Below are positions 12,380 to 25,539 of a DNA stretch of 64,000 nt, one piece after another. How positions within the stretch are numbered: the stretch's first letter is position 1; the number at the start of each line of letters is the position of its first letter. The notes beneath the pieces were generated by a model. It ran no database searches and was not told the DNA's origin. It saw only the letters and a list, made by a program, of their open reading frames with translations. Both the position numbers and the translations under genes were made by a program. Origin of the DNA: Lineus longissimus (taxonomy: Eukaryota > Nemertea > Pilidiophora > Heteronemertea > Lineidae); NCBI RefSeq assembly GCF_910592395.1, contig NC_088323.1, positions 2,294,001 to 2,358,000 of the forward strand, in the 5' to 3' direction.

Positions 12380-15300
12380 ATGACGTCACAACCGGAAATT
12401 GGGGATTCCATAATTGGGGATGCCGACACTGCTCCGTCGCAAAATCAACATTGTAGTTTTTGTAAGTATTTACTTCCAAATGTCACCGTTTTTAAAACCT
12501 CGGGATGTCTTTTAAGCCAAGTCAGTTGTTGATCTTTGTAACCTGGTTCATTTAGGACATAAACCTTGGGTTGTTGTTGCCTTGTTTCTAGAGAGTCTTT
12601 GGAAATTCCGCAGCGTCAATATTATTGATGCAGGAAGTCCTAAAATCTGTGTATACTACTGACCATACTGACCATACTGAATACATTTTGTACACTGTAC
12701 TGTACATTTTGTACCGTACATTTTTGTACCGTACATATACAATGGATTGTGTACAAGGTGACATTACTTCTTATTTTGTCTGAAAAAGGTGTAGCACTGA
12801 AATGTATGCAATGCCAATGATGCATTGTTTAATTCAACAACGGAAAGGGCTGTGCAGTCGACATTTAAACCAATTTGTCAAAAACGTACGTGTTGCCACG
12901 GCATGCACCATGTCGTTACTCGATTTGACATTGACAGTGATGCCATGACACTCGGTCAGCTGGCAGTGCTTCATTTTGAGGATCAATTCAGATTTGGGAG
13001 ACTCAATTTGGAAGCATCTGGCTTTCAATGATTGAGGAAACTTGGCGAATCTGTACAGATCAAACAAGTCACACAATTGAATCATTCAGGCTCACACCAT
13101 TGGTCGTATCCTAAATTACTGACGAGAGTGACATGTTGGATCAATTGCCATCAATTCCTTTCTGTCGATGAGATTAATCAATGGCAAGATGAGATCAGGC
13201 TCGTGATTAGCGGGCTGTTGACACTCTTTGGATGGAAGCGCTTTGCAGGCCGTCCTCTCTTTCAGTGTGTCAAAACTTTGCCTATAGGCAATAGGGCAGG
13301 ACTCGAGCATGACGTCAGGTGAGGATAAAGAACCTCAATATGTCCAGCACACTCTTATTGCTACTAAATCAGTTAATAACAGTCATGTGTCAAAAGAGGT
13401 TCTTATCATGTACCATTGCAGATTTTCATTCAGATTCATCTTGCATGTCTTAAATGGTCCGGTTGCCCAAAAAAGAAAAGAGCCTAAATCCGCCAAATGC
13501 GGAGACTAGCTGATCATTACTTGGCAGGATTGGAATGACCAACCAGTCCAATCTATCTGTACGAAGTGATAACCGCAGCAGTGATTGCACTTTTCATTGT
13601 CATGGCAACAGATAAACAGTTTATCTCTGAGAGCTTGACCAAATGGTGCAGGGAAAAATCATGACAGCGGACACGATAGTTGTAATAAAACATTGTAGCC
13701 AGAGTGGGTTGTTGGAGGGGATATCAGAAACGATGGGGTTTCTGGTTTTAACAATAAAACCAGTAACCTTGCATGTTTGTTTTTACTGAGGAGTGTTTTG
13801 TTGAACTTTGGTAATAAATGTATTACATGATGGCAAGGTATACAGGTTTTGTGGTGTTGTTACAATTTTTTTTATTTCCAGCTTGGTCGTACATGTAGCT
13901 GACTTGTTTACAGAAAACTGTTTCAATGTTTTTAAAGCCGTCAAAAATCATCATACATCATGTACATTATGCCTCCTACAGGCAAAATAGGCCTGTACAG
14001 CTGGGCACTGCAAGTTAATGAATGTATCCCATGGATGCAGTAAGTACTACATTGTGTAGTTGGTGTCCTTTTATCACACATGTTGTGCGTTTCAATGTCA
14101 ATGTGATGTACACCAAAGTAAACATGGGCGATTTTCACGATTGGCGTCTAAATTACATGAATTGGTTTTATCCAATCGATCATACATGTCATACTATACA
14201 TCATGTATAAGACCTGGAGTCGACAAATCATTGTCCGGCGTGATACCATTTTCCCTCTGGAAATATTGTGCGGCCATTGACATTTCAGCTCTGTTGTTAT
14301 TTGCTCAGCGACCATATGTGCCAGTTGGTGTTGACACAGGCTATGATTGAATATTGATAGATATTGTTATTAGATATGACTTTCATGCAACACGACACAA
14401 ATTGCATAATGGAATTCTGTTGGTGACAAACATTTGGTTGCTGGGCAGTTTATTTCGAACATTTTTATGGGAGATGAACTCATTTGTTGTCTAAATCCAT
14501 TTGTGTTGTGTAAGTTTACTGGTGATTGGTTTCATGCTTAAAAAATCTTTGGAATCGCCAAAAGCGAGCAGAGCCACAGCTTCAGTAATTGCATTTATTG
14601 TCCTTGAAAGAATCAAACTGCCTCTCCATCAGCTCACCGGAGTCATAGTCAACAAGACTAAAGCCTACTGGGTGGCCAGCAAAATCCTGTACACTACGGT
14701 AATGATTTCCGCATCATCATTGATGAAGCTGCTGCCAGAGCTATTGGGAGCAACTTTTAATGGTGCTAGCTACATGTATTGCACCACGGGGCAACATGGG
14801 GCACTTCACACTAATTGGTCCTCAAACTGCTGTTGCGGAAAATCAGAGTAAGATCGCTTTTCAAAGCGTCGATGAACCTTTAGTTATACTGAGGCCAATA
14901 TCCCCCAACACCCTAATCTCACAAGCTAATGGTTTCTGATGTAGCCATCTGCTAGCCATGGGCAGTTTCTTAGGTTTGCAAGAAAGTGCCCTTGAATTGG
15001 CTTGTTGCTTTGGCTACCGATGTGATCCATGTGACAACCCAGATTGCTTTCCATTCCAATTGATCGGGTGGATGGACCTCTAAGCCAATAGCCCTCAACT
15101 CTCTCTTCATTACGCTAGCTAATGACTCCTGATGATTGTCTGCCATCTCTGAAAGGGGCGCTTACTATAAACCTGGAAATACTTGGCTCCATTATATTTC
15201 CCGGCTTTGTGGAATTTGCAACTTTTGCATACTTAGTGTTTCGACAACCCAGCAACATAAATTACAATTCTATTTCTTTTTGGGGCCATATGTTATTTTC

Positions 15301-16298
15301 ATTATTACCTTGAATTATAATGTACACCTGCATGCCTCTAAATGCAACAAATGTTGGCAACCAAATATTCCTGGGTTGACAGAACGTTGTATTTGCATAG
15401 TTTTGCAAGAAAGAGGTTTTGAACATAACCTTCATCATATTCTCTTCTTATGAGTGATACAGACTCTCTCAGGGATAATCAAATCAGCCAGCGAGATGCA
15501 GCGTCAATTGGAGACACAAGTGAGAATGATTACCACCACTCTAAAGATCATTTAGATTTCTCCCCGTAGCACACGCTCAGGCAATATCTTGTGTCACATA
15601 CTTTCACCAACCAGCAGAATTATTGCCTTTTCTGTTTGAGGTAGACAGCTCTCTTGGTTGTCTGAAACGACACACAAGTATTAGCGATTTAAATTGCTAT
15701 GCCCTTTGATCATGATGGGGAGAAAATACACTCTTATACAGCCTCCTAATCCTATCAGCCTCTCTCCGTCCTTCCTTCACAGCGACCTCTCACTCCACAA
15801 AACACCAACCAACAAATATATCTTACCAAAGGTAAACCAAAATTTGAATCAATATCTACAGTCCTACACTTGATATGGGGCTTGATCATACATAGCCCAC
15901 GCAGATAATCGATTTCAAACTAAGCCATCAAATTGTTTCCCTAATCTTGTTAGGTCGAAAATGAACATTTATTGCCTCATCATTTATCGATTCTCTTGGC
16001 AAAATGTCCATAATGGGTTTTGAATGTACTGAGAGTGTCCTCAGGCTGTGGGGGATTATGAAGGGAGTGCTAAATGATTATGCCGATGTGCATGTGACAA
16101 TGAGGAGAGGGAGAGGACTTGATTTATACGTGAATGTTTTATGTGTTCAGGTACATGTAGGAATGTTTTGGAAAATAAAATGTACATTTTTGTGATGTTT
16201 AAAATCTTTGTGGTTGTCACAATCATTGTCATCACTCTAATTTTCAGCATTATTGTCATCAATCATCATCATCATCATCATCATTGTCATCGTCATCG

Positions 16299-16381
<83 letters not shown>

Positions 16382-19300
16382 GTCATCATCGTGAACATCC
16401 TCTTATCTCATTGGCTTATCTTGTTCCTCTTTATTTCTCATTGCAGATAAAATGGTGACCTTTTGAAGTTTTTCACAACTGCCTACATCACATGTATGTG
16501 GTCATCAGTCCTGCCTCCTGATCCAGACTCCAGACAGCCATCGTCAAGGTGCAAGCATGCCATGTGTCTGTATAGGGGTAACATATACATGTATGGAGGT
16601 CGCGATGGGAACCGGTCACTCAAAGATTTGTGGCAGTATAACTTAGGTATGGTTTGCTGTGTTAGTAAAGCACGCTTTAGCAATTTTCATCAAAGTGGGA
16701 ATTGATATGCTTTTTGAAAATGTTGCTGGAATCATTTGACTGTCAGTTTACAAAGACATTTCTGCGTCATAGAATCTGATATCTGATAAAGATTCACTGC
16801 TCAAAATATTCCTGATACTGATGATAAATTTGTTCACTTTCTCCCTACTTTGTCATTTCAGGGAGTGGTAAATGGACAGAGATACGGGCGAAGGGAGATA
16901 GGCCAGGGTGTCTGGAGGAGCATTCTCTAGTCGCTTATAAGGTACAGTCTATATGATACACTTGCAAAGATAATCTCAAAAATTACATGAAAATCAAATG
17001 ATAGTCATCAATAAGAGAAGGCGACAAAAGTTACAATATCGCTTTGAATGTCACCAGGAGAATGTTGACAATCTTTCTATTGATAAACTTCTGCAGTCCA
17101 GTTCTTTGATCATGCCTTTGATTTGTGGTGGTGGTAGTTATGGATTAATTGAAAAGAAATCAAGCAGAAAGGACAAGTTTGCAAAATGTCAAGTTTTGCT
17201 GGAAGTGTATCTCGTTCATATTCCTCTTGCATGTAAGGTGAGGTGATACAATTATAGCCTCGGTATGCACTGTTGGTCGTTTTCTACACTGTAAGTGTAA
17301 AGGCTGTATAACTTGTACTGGGACTAAAACTGTACCACTTGACTTAACCTTACACTGAACAGCTGTTTTCTACACGTGAGAGGCTTTAATTGAACCACAG
17401 TACATTTCAATCAAAAAACTAGCTTTTGAATGGGATTTACTTTCATCATTTCAGGGGGCTTTATTTGCATTTGGTGGTGAATTCGGCTTTGCTTCTGTTG
17501 GGGAGATACCTCTTTGGATGCTCAATTTAGGTGAGATTTCTCATGACTGCTGTTTGTAGTTTGCTAGTTTGATATCTTTGCCGGCATTTGATACCTGTAA
17601 GAAGAGGCCAGTTTGACTGTTAATTGATGGAGAAGCTAAAATATTTATCCAAGAGCAAAGTAGAGTCGTTGTCATCTGAGAACAGTTCAGTTCAAAAACA
17701 CATTTTCAAAATATTTTGCGATGTTTGAAATATTATCAAAGTAGAACTGCATGTGTCCTGGAGTTCTGTTAACAAATTAACATTCATATATTCTTTTACA
17801 GAAACGAATATTTGGGAGAAGCCGCAGATAAATTCGGAAGTGGCGAACCCTAGTGGACGCCGTGGTCATACATCTGTGATATGTAACGATTCAATGCACA
17901 TTTATGGCGGCTATATCGATTTGAAAGGCTCAAATAGCGAGTTTTGGACTTATAACTTTGGTGAGTAAGGATGGAGTACTGGTCTACTAACTTTTCCCTT
18001 TCAGAATGCAACGGATTGGAAATTTGATGCAGTACAGTTAAGGTTTTGGACTTTTCTCTAAAGTCCCACTTGTCAGTGCATTTGAGCGAAATCATGAAAA
18101 TGAACTCTCACAAAAATGTCACACAGTACGGTATAGTTAATAAAAATGGACAAACAACCGTTATTGTGTCATGACGACTCCATAAGAAAACCAGCGGCAT
18201 TTGATTCGTGAATATTGTTGGTAACATTTTTTCGTGTCTTTTTCTTCAGCAAAAAATTGTTGGCATTTGAACTACAACCAGCAAATGATGCCTGATGGTC
18301 CCGGACCACGCCACTGCCATTCCGCTGTCGTCTATGATCAAGCCATGTGGATCTATGGCGGCATGAATGATCTCAATCCGAGAGGGGACTTCTGGAAGTG
18401 GAATTTTCGTAAGTGGAAGACATATCCCACATAGGTGGACGGTAGCCTGTAGTGGACTCCATACCTCCAGTAAAAACCAACTGGGGTAACAGCGCTGGCT
18501 ATGATATGATATGATGATAAAAAGTAGCAATCAGTGCTCAGTGTTTTCTGCTTATCTGTGACCAGGGCCTCTCCTGACTGTTGTAAAAAGTAAATGGAAT
18601 AAACAGCGTCAAAGGACTCTTTTTCACTTCCCCACCCTAAAGTTGCCATGACATTTTCCACTCGTTTCCTTTGCAGAATTCAAGCGGTGGAGTCGAATTC
18701 GTAGCAAACCAAGTCCACCAGAATTACAGGGTCACTCTGCGTGTAAAGTGTCGGACGGAATTTTATTATTTGGCGGTGAGGCCAACGGTGATCTCAGTAA
18801 TGAAATATGGAAATTCCAATTCCGTAAGTTTTAAAGTTAGAGGTCATTTGTTGAAAAAATCAAATCAATAAGACTGAGGTATTTGTAGAGAATCAAATTA
18901 GTCTGTGGTTGAAGTGTTCGGGATGAATCAGAGAGAGAATTTGAAATGTTTAATCCGATGCCAGTCGAAAATTCAGATTTTGGATTGAGTCAGTACAAAC
19001 AATTGGAGGATTTTCAGTTGAAAAAATAATAAATAAATTGTTCCTTCTTGCAGGGACCCAAACATGGTTCAAGATTCAAGTTCAGGGAGCCCAGGCCCCT
19101 GGTCGTACTCGACACGTGAGTCTCCTTGTTACCTCACTCCATCTCAGTCTGATAGAGGGCACCCCTCACAACAGTCCCAAACCTACCATTCGTGATAGCT
19201 CAAATCTTAAGCTTCCCAGTGTGGAAACGACAGAACGATCGCATAGCGCTCCATATTTGAAGAAGACTGGTGAAATGGCTGGTACAGATTTAGAAAATCG

Positions 19301-22300
19301 TCCCTACTCCAGTCCTCCTGTGATTCCACCTGATTCTCCAACTCACAAACGATTCAAAAATAAAATCCAACCGAATAAAAGGAACGTGGAAAAGAGTGAG
19401 GATTCTGATTCGCGGAATCGGGTCAAAGGTTGGGAAATCAATCGGGAACAATTTGTGGCCAGATTGGCGGACGGAAAGGATACATGTAAAGACCCGATGA
19501 TTGAAATGACAGAATTAGTTCCGTTGATACGACCGAAAATGACACACAGTTCAACATTTGATAGCTGTGAAAGCATTAGAGGTTTCGAGAATATGGGATA
19601 CCGGAAAAGTTCAAGTGGATCGTTGATGTCTAATACTTTGGGTGATAGCCAGTCAAACGTGATGTCGGCCAAAAACGGAGAACGATGCAATTCTTTGGAC
19701 GCTTTGAAAGAAGTTGTGCAAGAGACAAACTTTTCTTCAGCAGTGCTGACCTCTAGTGATAAGAGTGATAAACGTCGTAGTCTACCTTTAGAAAATATAG
19801 GAAACAACTCTGAGCATGTCTGTGATAGTTCTGAACTGGAGAAACGTCGGAATACATTCCGCCATCTGGTGGCACTGGACAAAACAACAGACGATCTTTC
19901 CAGACTCAATACGGAAGAATCGAGTCTCAATGGTAAAGATTTCTGTTTTGGTAATATTTACCACGGGAATCTTATCGATCTTAGCACTGTGATTCAAAAT
20001 CCAGATCCTCATCAAACTTTTGTAGATTTACTCGTTTCTTCCAAAAATGTGGATATAGCGACCGGACAAGGTACTCATGGAACTATGAACTCTGTGGAAG
20101 ATCATTCATCGACTGACACATCTAGTTCAAATACACCGACACGAGAAAGTTCGAAAACCCCAACCTCGGGGCGGTGTACCAAGTGCAGTTCATCGCGTCA
20201 ATGTGACACCTGTACAGCAAAGCTCAGCAACTGGCACTTCTCCTCCCCAAGCACAACTTTTAAGGGCAACTTGCCGGGTTTTGTCAAATCGGGCTCACTT
20301 GACTCGATGAAGCAACTGAAACTGTTTCATAGGCATGCGACACATTTGGGAAGTTCAGACGAGAGTTTTAGTCATGATGATGTCTTCCTAGAAGATGTTG
20401 AATCGGTTGAAAGCGTCACCGATGACGACAATGATAGTTTGTCAGAGGACGTGCGCTTGATACGAAAAACAGTCACCAAGATGACTCGGCAGAAATCTGG
20501 TCAAAATGGCCATAGCTTTGACCTTGAGGTCGCATCAGAGAAAGTACCACTCATAGGTCAAGGTCAGGGTTCAAGGTCGGATTATAGGAGTTCAGTTGCC
20601 AAGGAAACCACTGGCGATAAGGTGTGGAGAAAGCGGGAACAGGTTCAGAGGCAGATGACAGCGCCCCCTCTTGGCTATAAGGTAAACAACATGTCAGGCG
20701 GAGCAGTTTGCGCTGCAATTTTGGCAATTTGATGTAGGGTCTTGTCTTTGAAACTTGGGCCAAGTTCAGTGCCTGTGCTTTTCTAATCTAGCTGTTCCCA
20801 GTGTTAACATTGTCACTTTCATTTCATATTTTGGACTGAGTAACATGCAGTGGCCTCAGGCATGTCAGGACTCGTCATTGATTTCTGTAAACATTGCCTT
20901 TTATCTTCCCTCCATCATATATTTCAGAATTACAATGACATCTACGACAACTCCATGTCGACGTTGTTTACATTCGGGGGTCGAGAGCAAGAAGCACAGT
21001 ACCTCAGTATCAAACCAATCTCAGTCTGGAAGTACACTTTCAAAGAAGGTGGGTTATTATTTACTCTTGTTGATGTGATAGTGATCAGGCCACTCATTTT
21101 GAGATATCCGAGAGGTTCACATTTAAATCCAAGAACAAGACACATCCCAAGCTATTGATGTTGACGTCCTCACTGTTTCATAGCACTGCACAAATTTTGC
21201 AATAACATATAAATGACTTGTACGTGTAGTTTCGAGTAAGTTGGGGGGCCATTTTGAAATTTTTGATTCAATATGATTATCTGTCTAGCCGAGACTCCAA
21301 AGGGTTATATATTCATATGTCTGTGAGTAGTTTATGGTCTGTTTTGGTTGTGGGAGGGAGAGTAGCACAGCATCAGCCTGTGGAATCAGCATCCAGCTCT
21401 CTGAGTCGAGGCAGAACACCTCTTTGAGTGAGCATCAGTTTCAAAATCATGTACTATACATGAATTGCTCTCCAGGTGTCCTGGCTTATCCCCACACAAC
21501 AATAAGGAAACTGGATAAACAGTCCATGCAAGAGGTAGCCTTCATTCCGAGGCTTGATTCACTCGGAGAAGTCAGCCTTGACTCGGAGAGGTGAGGAACC
21601 CTCAGAGAGGTGGTTGCTGTCTAATTTTGGGGACATTTTGTTCATTTTAAAGGTATTTTGAATGAAACAATGCATGGGACGTACATGAGTATGGTTTCAT
21701 ACATAGCTTAGTCATTTATTGATGGATACGTTGCATGCAAATCATTTTTTACCATCTTTTAGGGCCAAAGCAGGGCTACATTAATAATAGTATGTTAAAA
21801 GGGAAACCTTCACGAGAATGTGAGTTTTTTTGCACAAGACAGAAAGCTTATAACTCCTTGACCTTAGGCTATCGAATCCGCTCCATTTGTATAATGTCGA
21901 TTCCTCAATTCCTGTTACAAATACATGTAAATAGACCGTACCCTTTAGTAAATAGATACATTCATGTACATGCAGTACATGTATGGTGCTTGGAGTATGC
22001 AGTCGTCAGTTTGAAAATGATGGACAGGAGTGTAACTTTACAAATGATGTGGATTTGTGAAAGATCTTGTTTTTGATTTTGAGAATATGAGTGAGCGTGA
22101 GTTTTTGTTTTGATTTACCTGTAAAACAAGGTTGTTGATCATGTCATGTATCTAAACAAAAGAAGGTCATTCAGTATTCTAATCTAAACAATTCTAAACG
22201 ATGTTCATTTTGAGTGTTGTCTAAGCTTTGTGAAGGCAATAAGTGATTTGTCCTTTGTGACGGTTTGTTTTTGTCAGCAATTTGAGGTTGATTCAATGTC

Positions 22301-24127
22301 CTTATATTTATTTTATCATTGAAAACTAATCCTCACCATTTCAACTGCGTCCTTTAAATTGCCAAATTTTCATCCCTCTTCATCCCTTACATCATGGTTC
22401 GAGAAAATTTTGATGAAAATTTTTTTTCTCACATTTTTTATTTTTGCAAATCGAGGTTATTTGGAAAATCCATGAAAATAAAATATCCCTGAAAATTTGG
22501 TGGTTTACAGAAGTTAACAAATTAATAAGTTGACGTTGGTGATATTCTGGTCTTGGTTCATGATATTTGCACTGAAACCTTTTTATTTCAGATATCAAAA
22601 TCGTAGGTCGTAACCATAAATCGCAGAGATACTGGTAAATTCCCCAGTAGTTTGACCCTTCTAGCTTTTGAGTGATCAGTGTCTTTTGAATGAAATATAG
22701 AAGTTACACTTACCGGTAATGTAAAACAATGTCAGGGAAAATGTAGGTTCAACTTCAACTTGAAGTGGGAGGTGGAGGAGGTGCCGGGGGGGGGGGGTAG
22801 GGGGTTGATAAGTCCATGATTTCAAACAGGGGAGAACTCGCATCATAATAAGCCACATAGTCAGATGACTGTGGCGACAAAGCTTGCTACATGTAGTATA
22901 CCAGTATACGTACATGTACTTACATGTCGAAAACCTGCATGTTGGTACAGGTAGTATACCTACATCCTGTAGGTTCAGTACATATAGTCAACCTAAATGT
23001 TGGTACATGTGGTATACCTACATGTACTTACATGTAATAAACCTTCATGTATGTACACTAAGTATACTTACATGAACAGTTTCTCCTGAAGTATTAGTTA
23101 TGCAAAATATCATGGTCCTGGAAATCGGTTTTTTGTGTCTCTTGCCCTGTCCTTTGGCCTTTTATCGGAGGAGTGACACGAGTTTCAACCAGCCTCCAAT
23201 CATTTGGTTACAAAATTCCTTTGTATACAACAGCAGTGTTGAAATTTCTATTCAATGGCATCAGCTTTTGGAGGTTGTGTGAAATCAGTGTTGCTCATCT
23301 GTTTAAAGTTTGCTGTTTTAGGCTTTAGTTGTCTTCAGGCTGTAATGTCCCTTCTTCTTTCAACATTTATCAAGCCTTCTTTATGTTTCATTTGATACAA
23401 TTTTCTTTCTGGCTTATACGGGGTGTGTCAATAAAAATACAAAAGAATCTAATGGATGAACGATTGAAACTTGTAGATTTTTTGGGCCACCCTGTAAAGT
23501 GTGTGCTTAAAGATTGCATAGTTCATGTATAAGATGAACCCAGGGTTAAAACTGAAATCAACATTCTGTCATTAATCATCTATTTGACACTTTCTTGTAA
23601 TCCTGGCTGGTCATTTCGAAACCTGTCTGTCACCCATTCAGAGTATGACACTGTAGCTGATGCACACCGTGATAGATGTAGACTTACCAAGCACAAAACT
23701 GGTTTCTTTGTTAGTGTTTTCCAATCAAGATTGCTACATTGTCACTGTCCCTTCAAAAATGTGTGGGAATCCTCAACACCATATTGATTGAACCAACCAA
23801 CTTTGCTGAGCCAGAAGATGGCTTTCGAGATTTCGAAAAGTCAAAAATTCAAAAGACTTGCATTACAGGAAATCGTTATTCTACTGTGGATTATAGTTTT
23901 GCTCATTTTGGCAACACCGTCTGGTCCTGGAAAATTAACAGCTCAAAAATTGATGGAAATTACTATAAGATTACTTTAAATCCACCAAACAAGCACCAAA
24001 ATAACATTTTAAAGGACATATCAACAAATCTGTGAATATTTTTTTTGATAGTATTACTGTTATATTTTCAGATATGATCAGTCCTTTCTATGATGAGGAT
24101 TCTCCAGACGCGGCCCTTGACTGGTAG
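12380..24127 (+). CDS. Kelch beta-propeller protein with optional 522-residue insert
   Basis: Coding exons: 12380-12461, 16527-16646, 16862-16941, 17455-17530, 17802-17960, 18250-18408, 18677-18823, 19054-20681, 20928-21048, 24072-24127. Phases agree and the total is 876 codons (875 aa). Six kelch blades are visible, each with a GG doublet and a downstream Trp: IYMYGGRDG, LFAFGGEFG, MHIYGGYID, MWIYGGMND, ILLFGGEAN, LFTFGGREQ. The acidic C-terminus ends AALDW. Between blades 5 and 6 the big exon adds a Ser/Asp/Lys-rich, apparently disordered stretch with a Cys cluster (CTKC, CDTC). A GTGAGT donor at 19116 would remove exactly 522 codons and rejoin GRTRH to the next blade, giving a ~353-aa compact propeller. 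The first exon (12380) is inferred from a strong donor and matching phase; a start at ATG 16496 in an exon from 16447 is the alternative (858 aa). I do not recognise a named ortholog. Kelch propellers usually bind actin, ubiquitin-ligase substrates or signalling partners. Confidence 0.82.
12381..12396 (+). promoter_or_regulatory. CRE palindrome and ETS-like core at kelch start
   Basis: A perfect CRE (TGACGTCA) at 12381-12388 overlaps the proposed start codon, and an ETS-type CCGGAA follows at once. Both motifs are common in core promoters and 5' ends of constitutively expressed animal genes. This supports a transcription start close to the predicted first coding exon. Confidence 0.4.
12462..16526 (+). 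other. Kelch gene intron 1 (4 kb)
   Basis: The interval between the proposed first coding exon and the first kelch blade. Several ORFs of 60-116 codons occur (for example 14501-14851), but none has family resemblance or splice boundaries that make it a good exon. A CAT-repeat microsatellite lies near its 3' end. If translation instead begins at 16496, this is 5' intergenic or UTR sequence. Confidence 0.5.
16263..16391 (+). repeat. (CAT)n trinucleotide microsatellite
   Basis: About 130 bp of nearly uninterrupted CAT/ATC units with a few CGT variants. It produces artefactual poly-His, poly-Ile and poly-Ser frames and should not be read as protein. It lies ~55 bp before one possible exon start of the kelch gene. 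Confidence 0.95.
21049..24071 (+). other. Last kelch intron (3 kb)
   Basis: No convincing exon. The interval has a poly-G run near 22790-22800 and a cluster of TACATGTA-type palindromes and GTATAC motifs at 22885-23095 that looks like a degenerate tandem array. An 86-codon frame at 21334-21594 ends with a stop and has only a weak acceptor, so it is not included as an exon. Confidence 0.5.
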
Positions 24128-24788
24128 GAGTGCTGGGTCAAATCATTTGCTCGATCCCTCAAATCGCCCACAATCACATATCAAAAGTTTGTTTGTAAAT
24201 AACTGGAACTTAATCTTTGTCAATACAGTCACTAATATGTTTTATACCGGATATAGGTCTATGGTAAAAAGGGGGATAAGGGGAATGTGTTGCTGCTATG
24301 ATGACCGTATCTGCTGGCTTATAGTTTTATCAATAGTTTCAAGTGTAGCCTATGTAGAGACCTCTGTGATATTAAAATCTTAGCAATACCAGTGAAGTCT
24401 CTCTTTTTCTGTCACACATTGTACATGTCGTACTGTAACAATAATGATTTGCACTGCTCTATTTTGGCAATTCACGAAAATGTCTTTTGAGAATTTAAGA
24501 ATTCATGAGTGTATTTGGGCTTGTTGGTGTGGCAGACACTGACCCTACCTGTAATTTGACCTTTGTTATTGAATTTGATAGCCTCAAAGTATTAGTAGGT
24601 TCTGAGTGCAAATTTCAAAATCTCAAGTTTTTCATCAAAATGGTGTTTACTTGTTGATGTACATCAATTTCTCGTTGATGTACATCAATACATGTATTTG
24701 TAAAATAATAAATATGTTGTGATTTTCTATGTTGTTATTGTTTGGTGATTATAAAGTGAAATGAATCTATTTATAAAGGATATTTGTA

Positions 24789-24794
24789 AATAAA
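24789..24794 (+). terminator. AATAAA polyadenylation signal for kelch gene
   Basis: A canonical AATAAA 660 bp after the kelch stop codon at 24125-24127, in an AT-rich stretch, and the last one before the convergent minus-strand gene. An earlier AATAAA lies near 24705, so alternative 3' ends are possible. Confidence 0.5.
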
Positions 24795-25017
24795 ACAAAA
24801 CCTACATGATAATATATCAGAATTTCTCGTTTATTTGTGTTTCATCATCTCCCATTTCAAGTTACCCGGTTCGTAAACCCAGAAAGTTGGTGAAGGGACG
24901 CTTTTTTCAGCAAGTACAAGTAATAAATTGTATCTATGACTGGTCCCTTTTGAAATATTTTATGGCCCTGAAAAGGACCGTTTGCATTATTTTGACGCTG
25001 AAGCTCCATTACGTTGT

Positions 25018-25539
25018 CTAGTAGTCTTCGTCTGTCATCAATAGCATTTGTTCATCGGTCATCCCTTCATCAGAATCTGAGGACTGGCACTGTTGTTCTT
25101 GTAGCTGATTCTGCAGGCTGCTGATCTCTTGAGCTTGGATTTCGGCGTATTTGAAGTAGAGCTGGCGGACTCCCTCAACCGTGACCAGCCTCAGCCTGAC
25201 TTGGTACCGGACGGAGCGGGCCCCGCTGTCGCTGGCCCGCCGGAACTTGTCATTGAGTTGTAGCAGCTGTCTGTCCATCAACTTGATCTGTTCACAGGCC
25301 TTGTAGAACTTGTCATAGGCGCAGTCGAGTTTGCTGTAGAGGTCGTAGGTTGCTGAATCCATCTTGTGTTTGGTTATGATGATTGGAGTGTCTGGCTGGG
25401 TTTTTGTACCGGTGCCGGTGTCACTTGGATTGGAGACGGACCAATCAGTGTCACTGAGACTTGAGATGGACCAATCAGGCACCAGCGGTCTGGGGTGAAA
25501 GTGGTCTGGTTGGCTTCTACAGGGACTGGATTGAGACAA
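25018..25539 (-). CDS. Unrecognised acidic coiled-coil protein, single exon (173 aa, or 114 aa from inner Met)
   Basis: An open frame ending 5-10 bp from the convergent kelch 3' region. From the Met at codon 60 (25362) the protein is strongly helical: a heptad-rich segment (CAYDKFYKACEQIKLMD), a basic strip (RYQVRLRLVTVEG), a second helix (YAEIQAQEISSLQNQL), and a very acidic tail ending TDEDY. The first 59 residues look different (Ser/Pro/Asp-rich) and their first ~15 codons fall in a degenerate ~120-bp tandem repeat (25490-25860). I therefore favour the start at 25362, giving 114 aa. Composition and lack of interruption argue for a real gene. I do not recognise the family, and the function is unknown; a small structural or adaptor role is possible but not supported. 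Confidence 0.6.
   Translation of the reverse strand: MSQSSPCRSQPDHFHPRPLVPDWSISSLSDTDWSVSNPSDTGTGTKTQPDTPIIITKHKMDSATYDLYSKLDCAYDKFYKACEQIKLMDRQLLQLNDKFRRASDSGARSVRYQVRLRLVTVEGVRQLYFKYAEIQAQEISSLQNQLQEQQCQSSDSDEGMTDEQMLLMTDEDY

Noticed and set aside
14501-14851. 116-aa plus ORF in kelch intron 1
   Set aside because: No acceptor in a usable phase and no recognisable domain.
16141-16458. Poly-His/poly-Ile reading frames
   Set aside because: They are translations of the CAT microsatellite and have no flanking coding sequence.
19343-19930. 195-aa minus-strand ORF
   Set aside because: It is antisense to the large kelch exon; the plus frame has the supported splice context.
21334-21594. 86-codon frame as an alternative last kelch exon
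   Set aside because: The acceptor is weak and purine-rich, while the exon at 24072-24127 has a good acceptor, fits the phase and ends in a plausible acidic tail.
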